From: DASRAA01 sp963814165
GTDB lineage: Bacteria > Acidobacteriota > Terriglobia > Terriglobales > Acidobacteriaceae
Direction of reading: 5' to 3'
Assembly (NCBI GenBank): GCA_963814165.1
Contig: CAWFBW010000017.1
Location: 124,001-188,000 of the forward strand
DNA: 64,000 nucleotides
Position 1 is the first letter of the stretch, and every line of letters starts with the position of its first letter. The translations under genes were made by a program, and so were the position numbers. Shown in pieces: positions 9,631-18,909 of this stretch. The notes under the pieces are model-generated. The model ran no database searches. It saw only the letters and a list, made by a program, of their open reading frames with translations, and had not been told where the DNA came from.

Positions 9631-10183
9631 GGTTAGGATGCGCTACTGCGGACTGAAGCCCCAGTTTATCCCCTGGACCGCTGGTTACTTTCGTTTCTTC
9701 CCCTCGCTGATTTCTCTGGCCCTTACTTCAGTGTCGCGCTACAACGGAATTGTGAGGGCAGGGGAGTAGCGTCTCTGCCCAATCGGCGCCCAGGGCGCGG
9801 CAAGAATTGTTCTTTGAAATTTCCCGAAATGGAACTGAGGCATCCCGAAAGCTGCCCGGGGAACACCAGCTAAGTCCTACGGGCAGACATGGATACGTAT
9901 AACTACATTGAAAATCAATGGCATGCGAACAATTTCCGCCTAAACCATTGATTCTAAAGATCGTGATTCAGCATTTTTCATGCTTCGCACCCGAAAAGCT
10001 CCTTCCCACGCAGCTTCCTCTGCGGGCTTCCGGAATGCGGGTTTCGACCGGAGAATCGCCGGAATGGTGGAGGGTACGATCTCGACATCGCGCCACTCTT
10101 CGTGGGGGACATTTAGGGTGGGCGTGAACGGTGGACCCCCACTCACTCGTGGAGAGGAATGAGTGGGGTTAACCTCGATGGTC
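9631..10183. other. Intergenic region with two inverted repeats
   Basis: This is 553 bases without a convincing gene. It contains a wide inverted repeat, AATCAATGG near 9912 and CCATTGATT near 9949, in an AT-richer stretch. A CCCCACTCA and TGAGTGGGG hairpin lies at 10137-10168. A reading frame on the minus strand (9940-10233) overlaps the PII gene and has no family resemblance. Confidence 0.4.
10137..10168 (-). terminator. Hairpin downstream of the PII gene
   Basis: A 9-bp perfect stem (CCCCACTCA with TGAGTGGGG, 14-base loop) begins 15 bases after the PII stop on the minus strand. There is no T-run, so it may be a repeat element rather than a terminator. Confidence 0.4.
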
Positions 10184-10522
10184 CTATAGTGCGGAAACCC
10201 CGCGTTCCTGATTGCGGATGCGGATGGCGTCATCGATCTTCGACAGGAAGATCTTGCCGTCTCCGATTTTGCCGGTGGAGGCCGTCTTCAGGATGGCCGC
10301 GACAGCCTGTTCCACGAGCTTGTCGTCGATCACCAGCTCGATTTTGGTTTTGGGCAGGAGGTCCACGCTGTACTCACGGCCGCGATAGTGTTCCGTGTGT
10401 CCCTTCTGGCGTCCATGGCCGCGCACTTCTGAAATGGTCATCCCTTCCACGCCCAGCTCGTGCAGGGCATCCTTGACGGCATCAAATCGGGAGGGTTGAA
10501 TGATCGCTTCAAGTTTGGTCAT
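10184..10522 (-). CDS. glnK: Nitrogen regulatory protein PII (GlnK/GlnB family)
   Basis: PII is a trimeric cytosolic signal protein that reads ATP/ADP and 2-oxoglutarate and controls nitrogen proteins, most often by plugging AmtB. The 112-residue sequence has the T-loop HGRQKGHTEHYRGREYSVDL with the uridylylation tyrosine Tyr51. It also has the C-terminal signature TGKIGDGKIF. Length is canonical. The start at 10522 has AAGGAAACC upstream. It is the last gene of a minus-strand series that begins with the ammonium transporter at 14422, so the GlnK name rests on this linkage. No uridylyltransferase (glnD) is present in the window. Confidence 0.93.
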   Translation of the reverse strand: MTKLEAIIQPSRFDAVKDALHELGVEGMTISEVRGHGRQKGHTEHYRGREYSVDLLPKTKIELVIDDKLVEQAVAAILKTASTGKIGDGKIFLSKIDDAIRIRNQERGVSAL

Positions 10523-10605
10523 GATGGTTTCCTTGTCCTCGATTCTTGGTTCCGATTCCGATCCAACACGGGATTGCTATACGGCAACTGCTACCACGGT
10601 CAAGA

Positions 10606-11895
10606 TCAACTGGCGACGGAGCCCTCGGCTTCGCCGTTCATCGCGATGCTATCAATGGCGATCGCCGGCGCCGCAACGATTGAGGGCACCGGCGGAAACG
10701 CGTACTTCAACATGGCGGGCGTAACCACAGTCGTGATCAGCACCAGCACCACTACCTGCACGTAGATGTCGCGGGTCACCAGGCCGGCCGCCAATCCCAA
10801 GCTGGCGGTAATGAGGCCGACTTCGCCGCGGGGAATCATCCCGATTCCGACGACCATCGACTCGCGGTTGCTGAAGCCGTTGAGACGTGCACCCAGGCCG
10901 CATCCCGCGAGTTTGCCCACGATCGCCATGAGCAGCAGAAGTGCGAAAAACAGCATACTTCCCGACACATGGCGAGCGTTCACCGCCAGTCCGATGGAGA
11001 CGAAAAATATTGGACCGAACAGCGAATTTACCATCGGATGTAGATCCTGCAGGACCCGTTCATGCGACGCGGTTTGCGCTACGAACAACCCGGCAACGTA
11101 AGCGCCGGTAATGGCCGCCATACTGCCAAACCATTGCGCGTCGAAGGCCAGCAGGAACGCAATAATCAGCGCGGCGGCAGCTTCAATGTGATGCCCGTGC
11201 AGCCGGGTTGCGCGATGCATCACCCATTTGGTGATTGGCGGCCCGAACCAGAACATCGTGGTCATGCAGATCGCCATCTTCAGGATCGTCAGGGTCATTT
11301 CACGCCACGATGCGTGCCCGCCGCCCGCCATCTGTGGCGCGAGGGCGATGACCAGCGAAAGCACGACCAGACCCATGACGTCGTCGATCACTGCTGCCGA
11401 CAGGATCGTCGAGCCGGCGCGCGAACGTAGTTGCTTCAGGTTCATCAGCGTCTGTGCCGTAATCGTCACGCTCGTCGCGGTAAGAATCGTGCCGATGAAA
11501 ATCGCCTCCGGCCAGCTGAAATGAAACAGCCGCGCCAGGTAAGCTCCGCCAGCCATCGGCAATACCACGCCACCAGCGGCCGCCCAAAATGCGGGTGCCA
11601 CGGTTGTGCGCATCATTGCCGTATCGGTTTCCAGGCCCGCCACGAACATCAGCAGAACTACGCCGACCTCCGCCAGTATGTAGAACACGCTGGCGACCGA
11701 CACTCCTTCCGGACCTTTAGGGCGCGCCAGGATTGGCAGCGAAAAGATGTCGAGTACCGTAGGCCCCAACAGGACGCCCGCGAGCAACTCACCCAGAATG
11801 AGTGGCAGTCCCACGCGCGCGCTGAGCGCTCCTGCCAGCTTGGCGACCAGGATGATCACCGCAACAAAGAACAGAATTTGCAGCGATGTGTTCAC
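10606..11895 (-). CDS. Cation:proton antiporter, CPA2 family
   Basis: This is an inner-membrane antiporter of the KefB/NapA-type CPA2 family, exchanging a monovalent cation for protons. The 429-residue protein has about 12-13 hydrophobic segments and begins directly in a membrane helix (MNTSLQILFFVAVIILVAK). Family landmarks include GLPLILGELLAGVLLGPTVL in TM2-3, FVAGLETD in TM4, and ATSVTITAQTL followed by AAVIDDVMGLVVLS, where the IDD pair is the ion-binding aspartate region. It has no C-terminal RCK/TrkA domain. Its start overlaps the stop of the 62-aa gene by four bases (ATGA), so they are co-translated. Location between amt and PII suggests ammonium or potassium exchange, an inference only. 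Confidence 0.88.
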   Translation of the reverse strand: MNTSLQILFFVAVIILVAKLAGALSARVGLPLILGELLAGVLLGPTVLDIFSLPILARPKGPEGVSVASVFYILAEVGVVLLMFVAGLETDTAMMRTTVAPAFWAAAGGVVLPMAGGAYLARLFHFSWPEAIFIGTILTATSVTITAQTLMNLKQLRSRAGSTILSAAVIDDVMGLVVLSLVIALAPQMAGGGHASWREMTLTILKMAICMTTMFWFGPPITKWVMHRATRLHGHHIEAAAALIIAFLLAFDAQWFGSMAAITGAYVAGLFVAQTASHERVLQDLHPMVNSLFGPIFFVSIGLAVNARHVSGSMLFFALLLLMAIVGKLAGCGLGARLNGFSNRESMVVGIGMIPRGEVGLITASLGLAAGLVTRDIYVQVVVLVLITTVVTPAMLKYAFPPVPSIVAAPAIAIDSIAMNGEAEGSVAS

Positions 11896-12080
11896 CGGCT
11901 TCCTTTCGCAGAAGAGTTAGTTGCCGAGCGGTAAACCGCAAGTCCGCTGGCCAGCACACAGCCGAGAACGACAGGAACGATTGGAGCGTGCATGATCAGG
12001 ACCAGCACCAGTCCCACGAGAAGGGCACAGGACAACGCCATTCGCTGCTGTTTTAGGACTCGAATCGCTTCTGCCATCAT
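11892..12080 (-). CDS. Small two-helix membrane protein
   Basis: This is a 62-residue protein made of a basic N-terminus (MMAEAIRVLKQQRM) and two closely spaced hydrophobic helices (about 15-31 and 33-50). It overlaps the downstream antiporter gene by four bases, which points to co-expression. No family was recognised. It could be an accessory subunit of the antiporter, which is inference from the overlap and membrane character alone. Confidence 0.65.
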   Translation of the reverse strand: MMAEAIRVLKQQRMALSCALLVGLVLVLIMHAPIVPVVLGCVLASGLAVYRSATNSSAKGSR

Positions 12081-12119
12081 TGCACTCCCGCCTTGTCTCA
12101 GCCTGTCGTTCGTCGCAGC

Positions 12120-12677
12120 TTAATGCATATGCCGAATCACGGAGAGGATCGCCACGGCCAATCCGCTGGCCGCCAAGAACAGAGCAGGAACGCTGAACGG
12201 CTTGTTAAACAGCGGCCGCGCTATGCCGTTTTTCTCCCGAGCCTTCTCCTCACGGAGCAACGCAGTGAGCAACTTGCGCTGCTCAAGGGTCATGTTACAG
12301 CGACGGGCACGTTCAGCCGCTTCGTAGCCCTTCTGTGGAATCCGCAGCTTGAAGTTGAGTTGCGCTAATGTGTAATGCGCCGCAAAACTATCGTCGTCGA
12401 GACGCGCGGCCTCTTCCAAGTGGTCGAGCGCGGGGTAGATTCGGTGCGTCAGCGCCTGAGCGATTCCCAGAAATACATGCGCGTCGGAGAACTCAGGAGC
12501 CTGCTCGACGGCGAGCGAGAGGACGGCGACCGCCGCCTCCGCATCGCCAGTTTGGATGTGAGTGATGCCTTCCGCCAGATACTGCTGGGCCAACGCGGGG
12601 ACCATGGCGCTGGGCGCGGTCTGCATAGCCAGCGGATGCCCTGTCTGATCGCCAAATCGTAACGAAGCGCCTGTCAT
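12120..12677 (-). CDS. TPR protein with C-terminal membrane anchor
   Basis: This is a 185-residue protein. Residues 30-130 contain about three tetratricopeptide-like helical hairpins (AEGITHIQTGDAEAAVAVLS, then SDAHVFLGIAQALTHRIYPA and AAHYTLAQLNFKLRIPQ). These are followed by a charged linker and one membrane segment near residues 160-178. TPR domains act as protein-binding scaffolds; here the domain would face the cytosol. The start at 12677 has AAGGAGACA just upstream. It lies between amt and the antiporter gene on the same strand with short gaps, so it is probably part of that unit. Partner unknown. Confidence 0.75.
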   Translation of the reverse strand: MTGASLRFGDQTGHPLAMQTAPSAMVPALAQQYLAEGITHIQTGDAEAAVAVLSLAVEQAPEFSDAHVFLGIAQALTHRIYPALDHLEEAARLDDDSFAAHYTLAQLNFKLRIPQKGYEAAERARRCNMTLEQRKLLTALLREEKAREKNGIARPLFNKPFSVPALFLAASGLAVAILSVIRHMH

Positions 12678-12714
12678 AATTGTCTCCTTCTCACGTCAGT
12701 TGATGGCATTTGAA

Positions 12715-14422
12715 TCAGTCCGCTGCCATAGCACTGCCGACGCTTTCCGGTTTCAGGACGAATTCTGGATAACCGAGAGCACCCATTTCCGGAATGTCGA
12801 GGCCCTCAAGTTCCTCGGCGGCATCGACCCGCTGTCCCACGACCAGATGAATCGCCATATTGGCAACGTAGGAGAGAGAGAAGACGAACCCGATCAGCGT
12901 ACCTACGCCGATCAATTGCGCGACCAATTGGCTGGGGTCTCCATAAAAGAGTCCGCGCACCGAACCGTTGACGCCGTTCCAGCTGCCACCGTAGTTCGAG
13001 GTTCCGTCGGCGAACAGTCCGACGGAGATTACGCCCCAGAGTCCGTTGGTGCCGTGCACCGAGATGGCGCCGACCGGATCATCCACTTTGAGTACGCGAT
13101 CGACGAACTCAACGCTGATGCACACCAGTACGCCAGCAACGAGTCCGATGATAGCTGCACCGATGGTGCTCACGAATCCGCTAGGTGCTGTGATGGCCAC
13201 AAGTCCGGCAAGCAGACCGTTGCCCGACATGGAGGCGTCCGGCTTGCTGTAGCGGATCCACATGTAGAAGATCGCACCGAAGGAACCGGTTGCGCCCGCG
13301 AGCATGGTGTTCACCGCAACCGAACCGATTCGGAGAGCGCCGTTGCCCGAAGCCGCCAGCGTGCTGCCCGGGTTAAACCCGAACCATCCGAAGGCCAGGA
13401 TGAAACAGCCGGTCAGCACCAGCACGATGTCATGGCCCGGAATGGCATTGGGCTTGCCGTCACGGGTGTACTTGCCGATGCGGGGTCCAAGGATCATCGA
13501 AAGTGCGAGAGCTGTGAGTCCACCGACGGCGTGCACTACGCCCGAACCGGCGAAGTCGCAGTAGCCGTGGCCGAGTCCGAAGTTGGCTCCGAGTTGCGAC
13601 AGCCAGCCGCCTCCCCACGCCCAGTTCGCGAACAGAGGATAGGTCAATGCGCCCATGAACACAGACGAAACTGCGAAGGCTACGTACTTCCAGCGCTCGG
13701 CGGCGGAACCGGTCACGATGGTGAGCGCGGTATCCATGAAGACCATCTGGAACAGGAAGAGGACCATGACGCCGACGTCGTAGCTGCCGCCCTGCGTGAG
13801 GAAGAAGCCATGCGTGCCCCATACGCCCCAGGTCTTGCCGAAGAAGTTGAGCACGTGCTCGGAGTTGAGAGGATTGGCGCCGCCGAGCGTAGAGTAGGGT
13901 GCGCCGCCGCCCATCTGGATGGCGAAGCCGCATACCCAGAAGGCGAACAGGCCCAGGCTGTACACCATGAAGTTCATCATCATGGTGTGGTTGGCGTTCT
14001 TGGCGCGGCACAGTCCGGTTTCCACGATGGCGAAACCCGCCTGCATGAACATGACCAGGAAGCCGGTAACCAGCGTCCACACGAAATTGATGGCGATACG
14101 GTTCTGGCCGACTTGGTTGACGGTGTCGGCGAGAGTCAGGCCTTTCTTTGTGTCTGAGACCACGACGTCACTGACGGTGCCGGTCATCGTGCCGCCGGGA
14201 TCGCCTTTGACCAAGTCATCCGTCGAGGGAGGGTGCGCAGCCTTTACGTCCAATGGCGCATCCATGGAAGGTGCAACCGGGGCAGGCGCCGACGCTGCGG
14301 CCGCAGGAGGAGGACTCGCCGGCTGAGCGGCCTGTGCTTGCCCCCACGCCCCCAGTCCACAGAACAGCAGCATCAATCCAGCCACAGAGTGAAAAGACAG
14401 TCTTTCGTGCCGAAAATCCCAT
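12715..14422 (-). CDS. amt: Ammonium transporter Amt (start region frame-shifted)
   Basis: This is an Amt/MEP/Rh-family trimeric channel for ammonium, about 568 residues once joined. The conserved pore histidines are in CDFAGSGVVHAVGG (AmtB His168 equivalent) and VHGTNGLWG (His318 equivalent). NFVWTLVTGFLVMFMQAGFA marks the first helix of the core. An N-terminal Ala/Pro-rich extension of about 80 residues precedes it. The best start is the ATG at 14422, with GGAGGAGAAATCATC upstream, which begins a signal peptide (MGFSARKTVFSL). The core frame opens only at a GTG at 14385, one base out of register. Removing one base between gives a continuous signal peptide ending near AQAAQ. Alternatively translation starts at GTG 14385. 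Confidence 0.92.
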
Positions 14423-14510
14423 GATGATTTCTCCTCCCTACGATTCGTTGTTCAGCTGCGGCCGGGCCCGTCGGGTCACCGTCCGCTTCGCTACTGGCCG
14501 CTCCGCCTGA

Positions 14511-14693
14511 CTACAGCTTCCAGATCACATTCTTCTGATGTGCAGAGTTCAGCACACACAAGATTCCGACCAGCGAAATGGCAATCCCAACGATGGCCAG
14601 GAACAACCTCGCGCCCATGGACTGCGTGTAATTCAGCGCGATGACTGGAATCAGCCATCCCACAAATGCCAAGACAACTCCCACGAATTTCAT
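14511..14693 (-). CDS. Small two-helix membrane protein
   Basis: This 60-residue protein has two hydrophobic helices, about residues 4-20 and 29-47, joined by a short polar loop and followed by a basic tail. No family was recognised. It lies just upstream of amt on the same strand and downstream of another 60-residue membrane protein, so it is probably part of the porin-amt transcription unit. Confidence 0.6.
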   Translation of the reverse strand: MKFVGVVLAFVGWLIPVIALNYTQSMGARLFLAIVGIAISLVGILCVLNSAHQKNVIWKL

Positions 14694-14719
14694 AAATCGC
14701 TCCTAAGATGTGTTCCGAC

Positions 14720-14902
14720 CTAGTTGCTCGAAGTTGCGCTCTTGATGCGATAAAAGCCGACTGCCGAGAACGCCAGGAGTGCCAGCCCGACGATTGCGGT
14801 CAGAATGCCCTTGGCTCCGCCCATGGCGAGACCGGCCGGGAAGGCAGTGAAGCCGACTAGTGTGGTTGCCAGATACGTTCCTTGCTGACGATTCGCTGCC
14901 AT
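14720..14902 (-). CDS. Small two-helix membrane protein
   Basis: This is a 60-residue protein with helices at about residues 11-29 and 31-50, Gly/Ala-rich (GLAMGGAKG between them). The start at 14902 has AGGAGAAATCGC upstream, a good ribosome-binding site. It lies 26 bases from the next 60-aa membrane gene and about 65 from the porin gene stop, all on the minus strand. The two 60-residue proteins share size and topology but little sequence. Confidence 0.62.
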   Translation of the reverse strand: MAANRQQGTYLATTLVGFTAFPAGLAMGGAKGILTAIVGLALLAFSAVGFYRIKSATSSN

Positions 14903-14968
14903 GCGATTTCTCCTCTGCCAAAAGTTCCTGCGTTGACTGCTGCTGGTCCTGCTGCGTTACTTCGGCGC

Positions 14969-16203
14969 CTAAAACAGGAACCCGAGCTCCACCACGCCGC
15001 GGGTCTGGGTGCCGCTCGTTCCGTATTGTCCGAAGGCCGAAACCCGTGCGTAGCTGAGAGCTTGTACAAACGAAATATCGCCGCGCGCGAAAAACTTCTG
15101 ATACTGGTAAGTCGGCGTCGCGGTGAGCGACCAAGCCGCACTGCCCGGGCCGTACAGCAAGCTCAGGGAATTCGAAGCAACGCTGCCGTTGCTGGAGATG
15201 TATTCGAAGCGGCCGGCCATCGACCATCCCTTCTTGAGAGTCTTACTGGCCAGAATTGCACCGCCCCAAGCTTGCGCGCCTTGAGTTACGCCGATGCTGG
15301 GGTTCGTGGGAACGACGTTGTACTGCATGTAGGGCTGGATGACCAACCGTTCTTTCGTGAAGGTGTAGATGAGGTTGTAGATCTGCCGTTGTTCTGGATC
15401 GGCGTGGCCAGGTTTGTCCAGTCGGTCTCCCGAGGTAGCCGGCTACCGACGAACGCCATGCATGGGGTCCATTGGTGTAAGTCAGCGAGCCACTCAGACC
15501 CGAATAGCGGTTGGAGTAGTAGCCGTCGTTCCAGCTAAACGATGCCGTGAAACTTGCCCAACGTCTGGTTGATCTGCATGCCGCGTGTGATAGCGTTTTC
15601 CTGGTTCCACAACAGGCCGCGCTCGATATTCATGTTCTGGAAGCTGAAGGTGTACTCGGCGCCGACCAGGGTCGGGAGAATCTCCGATCATGAATGTTGG
15701 TGTTCTTTCCCGGCACAAGCTTCAAGTAAGCCACGGGAACCGGGCCGTAGAGGTCGCTGATGGTGTTTCGCGTTGAGATATAAGCCGATCCCAGGGCGGG
15801 AATGTCATAGGCGCCAGCCTGCACGTAGAACTGCCACCAGCCCGTCGTCTTCTGGATCCAGACCTGCCCATTCGTAAGAGTGCCTTCAGCTCCGTTGTTG
15901 CCCGGAACAGCGTTGCTTTGAAACAATCCGATGCCGGTTACTGCGCCGTTGATGCTGAGCTTGCCGAGCGGACCCGCTTCCAAGGTGATGGGCGGCGCAG
16001 CAGCCAGCGGGCCCGTCGACGCTCGGCGTGGGGAGCGGCGTTGGAGCGGCGGGTTCGGCGGGAGCCGCGGGAGCAGTGGTCTGCGCGGCAGCGGTTGGTC
16101 AGCGGGCTTGGCGGCCGGCGCGTCTTGCGCGAAGCCGTGCTCAACAGTCCAAGGAACATCATCGCGGTGCGACGAGCTTCTTAACGAGTCTTGCGTGCAT
16201 CAT
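14969..16203 (-). pseudogene. Outer-membrane beta-barrel porin-like gene with several frame breaks
   Basis: Read across frames this is one gene of about 411 codons. It has a signal peptide (MMHARLVKKLVAP, then AMMFLGLLSTA, then FAQDAPAAKPADQ) and an Ala/Pro linker (TAAAQTTAPAAPAEPAAPTP). A long barrel region follows, starting LEAGPLGKLSINGAVTGIG and ending VVELGFLF, the terminal Phe typical of outer-membrane proteins. At least five single-base shifts interrupt it, near 16165, 16150, 16090, 16015 and 15690, with a further one before 15350. Every frame keeps good coding sense, so sequencing indels are likelier than decay. The ATG at 16203 follows GGAGGTCTAAACGA. Placement ahead of amt suggests an outer-membrane channel for small solutes. 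Confidence 0.7.
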
Positions 16204-16407
16204 TCGTTTAGACCTCCGCCGGAACTTGGTTCTCTGACCCTACGGAATGAACATCCGCGAGTCCAACGCATAGTTCCGGACTCAGCCATCGTATTTTTCG
16301 CGACATTAAATTCTTATAAGGGCGATAAATGGCGGTTATCCGCCTTATTCCAGTAGCAATCTAAGTCAACGAAAACAAACGACCAAGCTACTTCAAACTG
16401 GGATCAG

Positions 16408-17374
16408 CTAATTTTCGAGAACGGCTGTCTCATACTCGTCCGCCTCAATCAGTGAGAGATCCTGCAACTCAAATGCGCCCGCAGTCTTGAACTGTCGCAC
16501 TCCGTTCTGCAGCATCTCGATGAAGGCTACAGCGGAGCGCGGCAGCGTGCGGTCCTGGTGATACACCAGCGCCAGTTCGCGCGACAGGTTTGCATCCGAT
16601 AGAGGAACCAGATGCAGATCTCCGGCGCGGCACTCTTTGCGCGCAAAGCTCTCGCTGATGAGCGAGATTCCCATGTCCGATGCCACAAAAGCCTTAATCA
16701 TCGCGATGCTTGGCAATTCCATGGCAATGCGCATTTGCGACTGGTAGGGACGAAAGAGCTTGTCCATGGTCTTGCGCGTGTGTCCGGCCTTGGGAAGGAT
16801 GATGGGATAGTCCACCATGGCCTCGACCGGCACGGAGTCCAAGTCGCGCCAGCGGATGGTTCGGGCTGGTCATCAGCATCAGGCGGTCGTGAAAGATGCG
16901 CTTCACCACCAGGCTGGGCGCTTTGACCGGCATAGTGACGATGCCCACGTCGATCAGGCCGTCCTGCAGTCGCTCGAGGATCTTGTGGCTGAAGTTGCGA
17001 TAGATGCTGATCTGCACGTCGGAGTAGAGACGGCGATATTCGCGAAAGGTCTCTGGCAGCACGTAGAGGCAGGTGGCCTCATTGGCGCCGATGGCCAACA
17101 CGCCGCGAGGCATGCGGTCCTGGTCGGCCACCGCGCGCAGCGATTCACCGCGCAGGGCCAAAAGGCGAGTGGCATACTCGAAAAGTACTTCGCCGGCGGG
17201 AGTCAGCGTGACCCGCCTGCCCGTGCGATCGAGCAGACGCGAGCCGTACTCCTGTTCAAGCTGGCGGATTTGCGCGCTCACCGCTGACTGCGAGCGAAAC
17301 ACTTTGTCGCCCGCGCGCGAGAAATTCCCCAGCTTCACGACTTCCAGAAATGTCGTCAGTTGATCGAAGTCCAC
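16408..17374 (-). CDS. LysR-type transcriptional regulator (one frame break)
   Basis: This is a DNA-binding regulator of about 321 residues once joined. Residues 1-60 form the winged helix-turn-helix (FLEVVKLGNFSRAGDKVFRS, then SAVSAQIRQLE and LLDRTGRRVTLTPAG). The rest is the two-lobed effector domain (VDYPIILPKAGHTRKTMDKL; IKAFVASDMGISLISESFA). The frame breaks near 16850. Dropping one G from the GG in CTGGCGCGAC restores the reading into DLDSVPVEAMVDYP. It starts with GTG at 17374 after AGGTGGAG. The regulator is on the same strand as the porin-amt series and immediately upstream, so those genes are candidate targets. The effector is unknown. Confidence 0.85.
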
Positions 17375-17852
17375 GCTGTTACTCCACCTGAAACACGATT
17401 CCCGTGGCCCGCGATGAAACGAGCCAGTCCCGCATCCTCCAATTTCCCCTGGATGCGCCTACAGCCTCGCGAGAGCCCGTTTCGCGAGTACTTGTTTCCG
17501 CCACTCGAGTACCAAATCGAGCCACCGTCACACAGCTGCAATCTTCAAACTTGTGCGATTTGGTTTATTTCTGGAGTGTAGAGGCCAGCCAGCGATTGCG
17601 GAAATTGATAGTTTTTATCGGGCGCATAAGCGCAGACACGACGCCTCCCTAAACCTTTGTGAAGTCAATGGTTGGGAGGTAGTGCTTCCTGCCCGTGCCG
17701 GTTGGTGAAGGCCCCATTAAAACACCTGGCCCACAGTTGCTCGCCTCTGGCGCAAGGGTGTAATGTTTCAACGCAATGGATGTATCCATCCGGAAACAGC
17801 CAATTCAATTTACCCAGCGCATGAGCGCCCAGGAAGAGGAGGGCCGGATTCA
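17375..17852. other. Intergenic region, no gene seen
   Basis: This is 478 bases between the LysR gene and the DUF1059 gene. A wide CCTCCC and GGGAGG inverted repeat lies near 17644-17680. Short reading frames on both strands have no family resemblance. Confidence 0.35.
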
Positions 17853-18032
17853 ATGGCCAAAGCGATTAGCTGTAAAGATGTGGGAATGGCGGGTTGTGAC
17901 TTCACCGCACGCGCCGAAAGCATGGAAGAACTGATGCAGGTCGCGTCCGCGCACGCCAAGGAAGCTCATGGCATGGATTCAATCCCGCCGGAGCTGATGC
18001 CGATCGTACAGTCCGCCATCCGCGACGAGTAG
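17853..18032 (+). CDS. DUF1059 family small protein
   Basis: This is a 59-residue soluble protein of the DUF1059 family. The hallmark is visible: ISCKDVGMAGCDFTARAES with two cysteines, a helix, then HAKEAHGMDSIPPELMPIV. A Cys-x7-Cys spacing plus the His residues could bind metal, but this is not established here. The start is the ATG at 17853, where the family sequence begins; a longer in-frame extension upstream is not conserved in kind. It is monocistronic and ends in a hairpin. Function of the family is unknown. Confidence 0.85.
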   Translation: MAKAISCKDVGMAGCDFTARAESMEELMQVASAHAKEAHGMDSIPPELMPIVQSAIRDE

Positions 18033-18062
18033 CGGAGACCGACCTCGACACTCGAAACAAAT

Positions 18063-18098
18063 GCCCCACTGCTTAATAGCAATGGGGCTTACGTTTTC
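18063..18098 (+). terminator. Terminator of the DUF1059 gene
   Basis: GCCCCA-C-TGCT pairs with AGCA-A-TGGGGC across a 4-base loop (18063-18088), followed by TTACGTTTT, 30 bases after the stop. Confidence 0.7.
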
Positions 18099-18189
18099 CG
18101 GAGGGCTGGTACTGCAGGCGCAGACGGTTTCTTGTCCCCAATTTCCTTGCTGCGGATGCTATCGGCTGGAGCGTAATCAAGAATTCGCG

Positions 18190-18236
18190 CAAATAAATAA
18201 GGCGCCGCTGCGGATGATCCGCTTGAGCGGCGCCCT
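18190..18236 (-). terminator. Terminator of the 130-aa exported protein gene
   Basis: On the minus strand GGCGCCGCT and AGCGGCGCC form a 9-bp stem directly followed by TTATTTATTTG, 15 bases past the stop at 18250. Confidence 0.8.
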
Positions 18237-18249
18237 GAAATTTCGCTGG

Positions 18250-18642
18250 TTACTTTACAGCGTCAGCAGTCTTGTCGGCAGCCTTCTTGGTGGCGTCGGC
18301 GGTGGCCTTGCTGGCATTCTTTACGGCGACGGCGGTCTTCTCGCCGCCCTTTTCGGTGTACTTCACGGTTACGGCAGTGCCTTCCTTGGCGCCATCGTAA
18401 CTCGTCTTGCTGGCGTCGCCGACAGCCTTGCCGGTGCCCTTCGCACCTTCCACGGTTGTCTTGTCGGTCCACTTGATGGTCTGCTCTGTTCCGTCCTTGG
18501 TTTTGACTACCATGGTCTTGCTTTCCTTATCAACGCTCTTTACGATCCCGCTGACCGCGTGCACAACGTCTTCGGCATAGAGGGCTGTGCCGAATGCCAG
18601 CGCGACTCCCACAAGCGCAACGCAAAACTTCTTCATCTTCAT
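18250..18642 (-). CDS. Exported Lys/Ala-rich protein
   Basis: This is an exported protein of 130 residues. The signal peptide MKMKKFCVALVGVALAFGTA (cleavage near LYAED) is followed by a small beta-rich region (VSGIVKSVDKESKTMVVKTK; TEQTIKWTDKTTVEG). After it comes a low-complexity helical tail of Ala/Lys/Thr repeats (ATADATKKAADKTADAVK). The tail resembles LEA-like or CsbD-like amphipathic repeats, and the beta region resembles short OB-like periplasmic domains, but no named family can be assigned. The start at 18642 follows GGGGAGATTCACG. It is monocistronic with its own terminator. A frame extending upstream to 18780 is unsupported. Confidence 0.75.
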   Translation of the reverse strand: MKMKKFCVALVGVALAFGTALYAEDVVHAVSGIVKSVDKESKTMVVKTKDGTEQTIKWTDKTTVEGAKGTGKAVGDASKTSYDGAKEGTAVTVKYTEKGGEKTAVAVKNASKATADATKKAADKTADAVK

Positions 18643-18909
18643 CGTGAATCTCCCCGGCCCAATGGAGCCGCTGAATCTCAGAAATTCCTCCGTCGTAAGA
18701 TGCCGTCTGCCGGACGGAAGCGCCGGCGCATCGGGCGTTTTTACTCTTAACGGGAAGGTACCATAAGAATAACAAACCACTCGTCATGGTGCCCAAAATG
18801 AAGGGCCGATCTGACTCGGGATTCCTCCGAAGGGGAGCGAATCAAGCAGTTCATTTCTAATCCAAGGCGGCAGGAGTAATCTTCTGTCGCAGTGGTATCG
18901 GAGACGTTC

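Noticed and set aside
9940..10233. 97-codon minus-strand frame overlapping the PII gene
   Set aside because: It overlaps a firm gene out of frame, spans an inverted repeat and has no recognisable domain.
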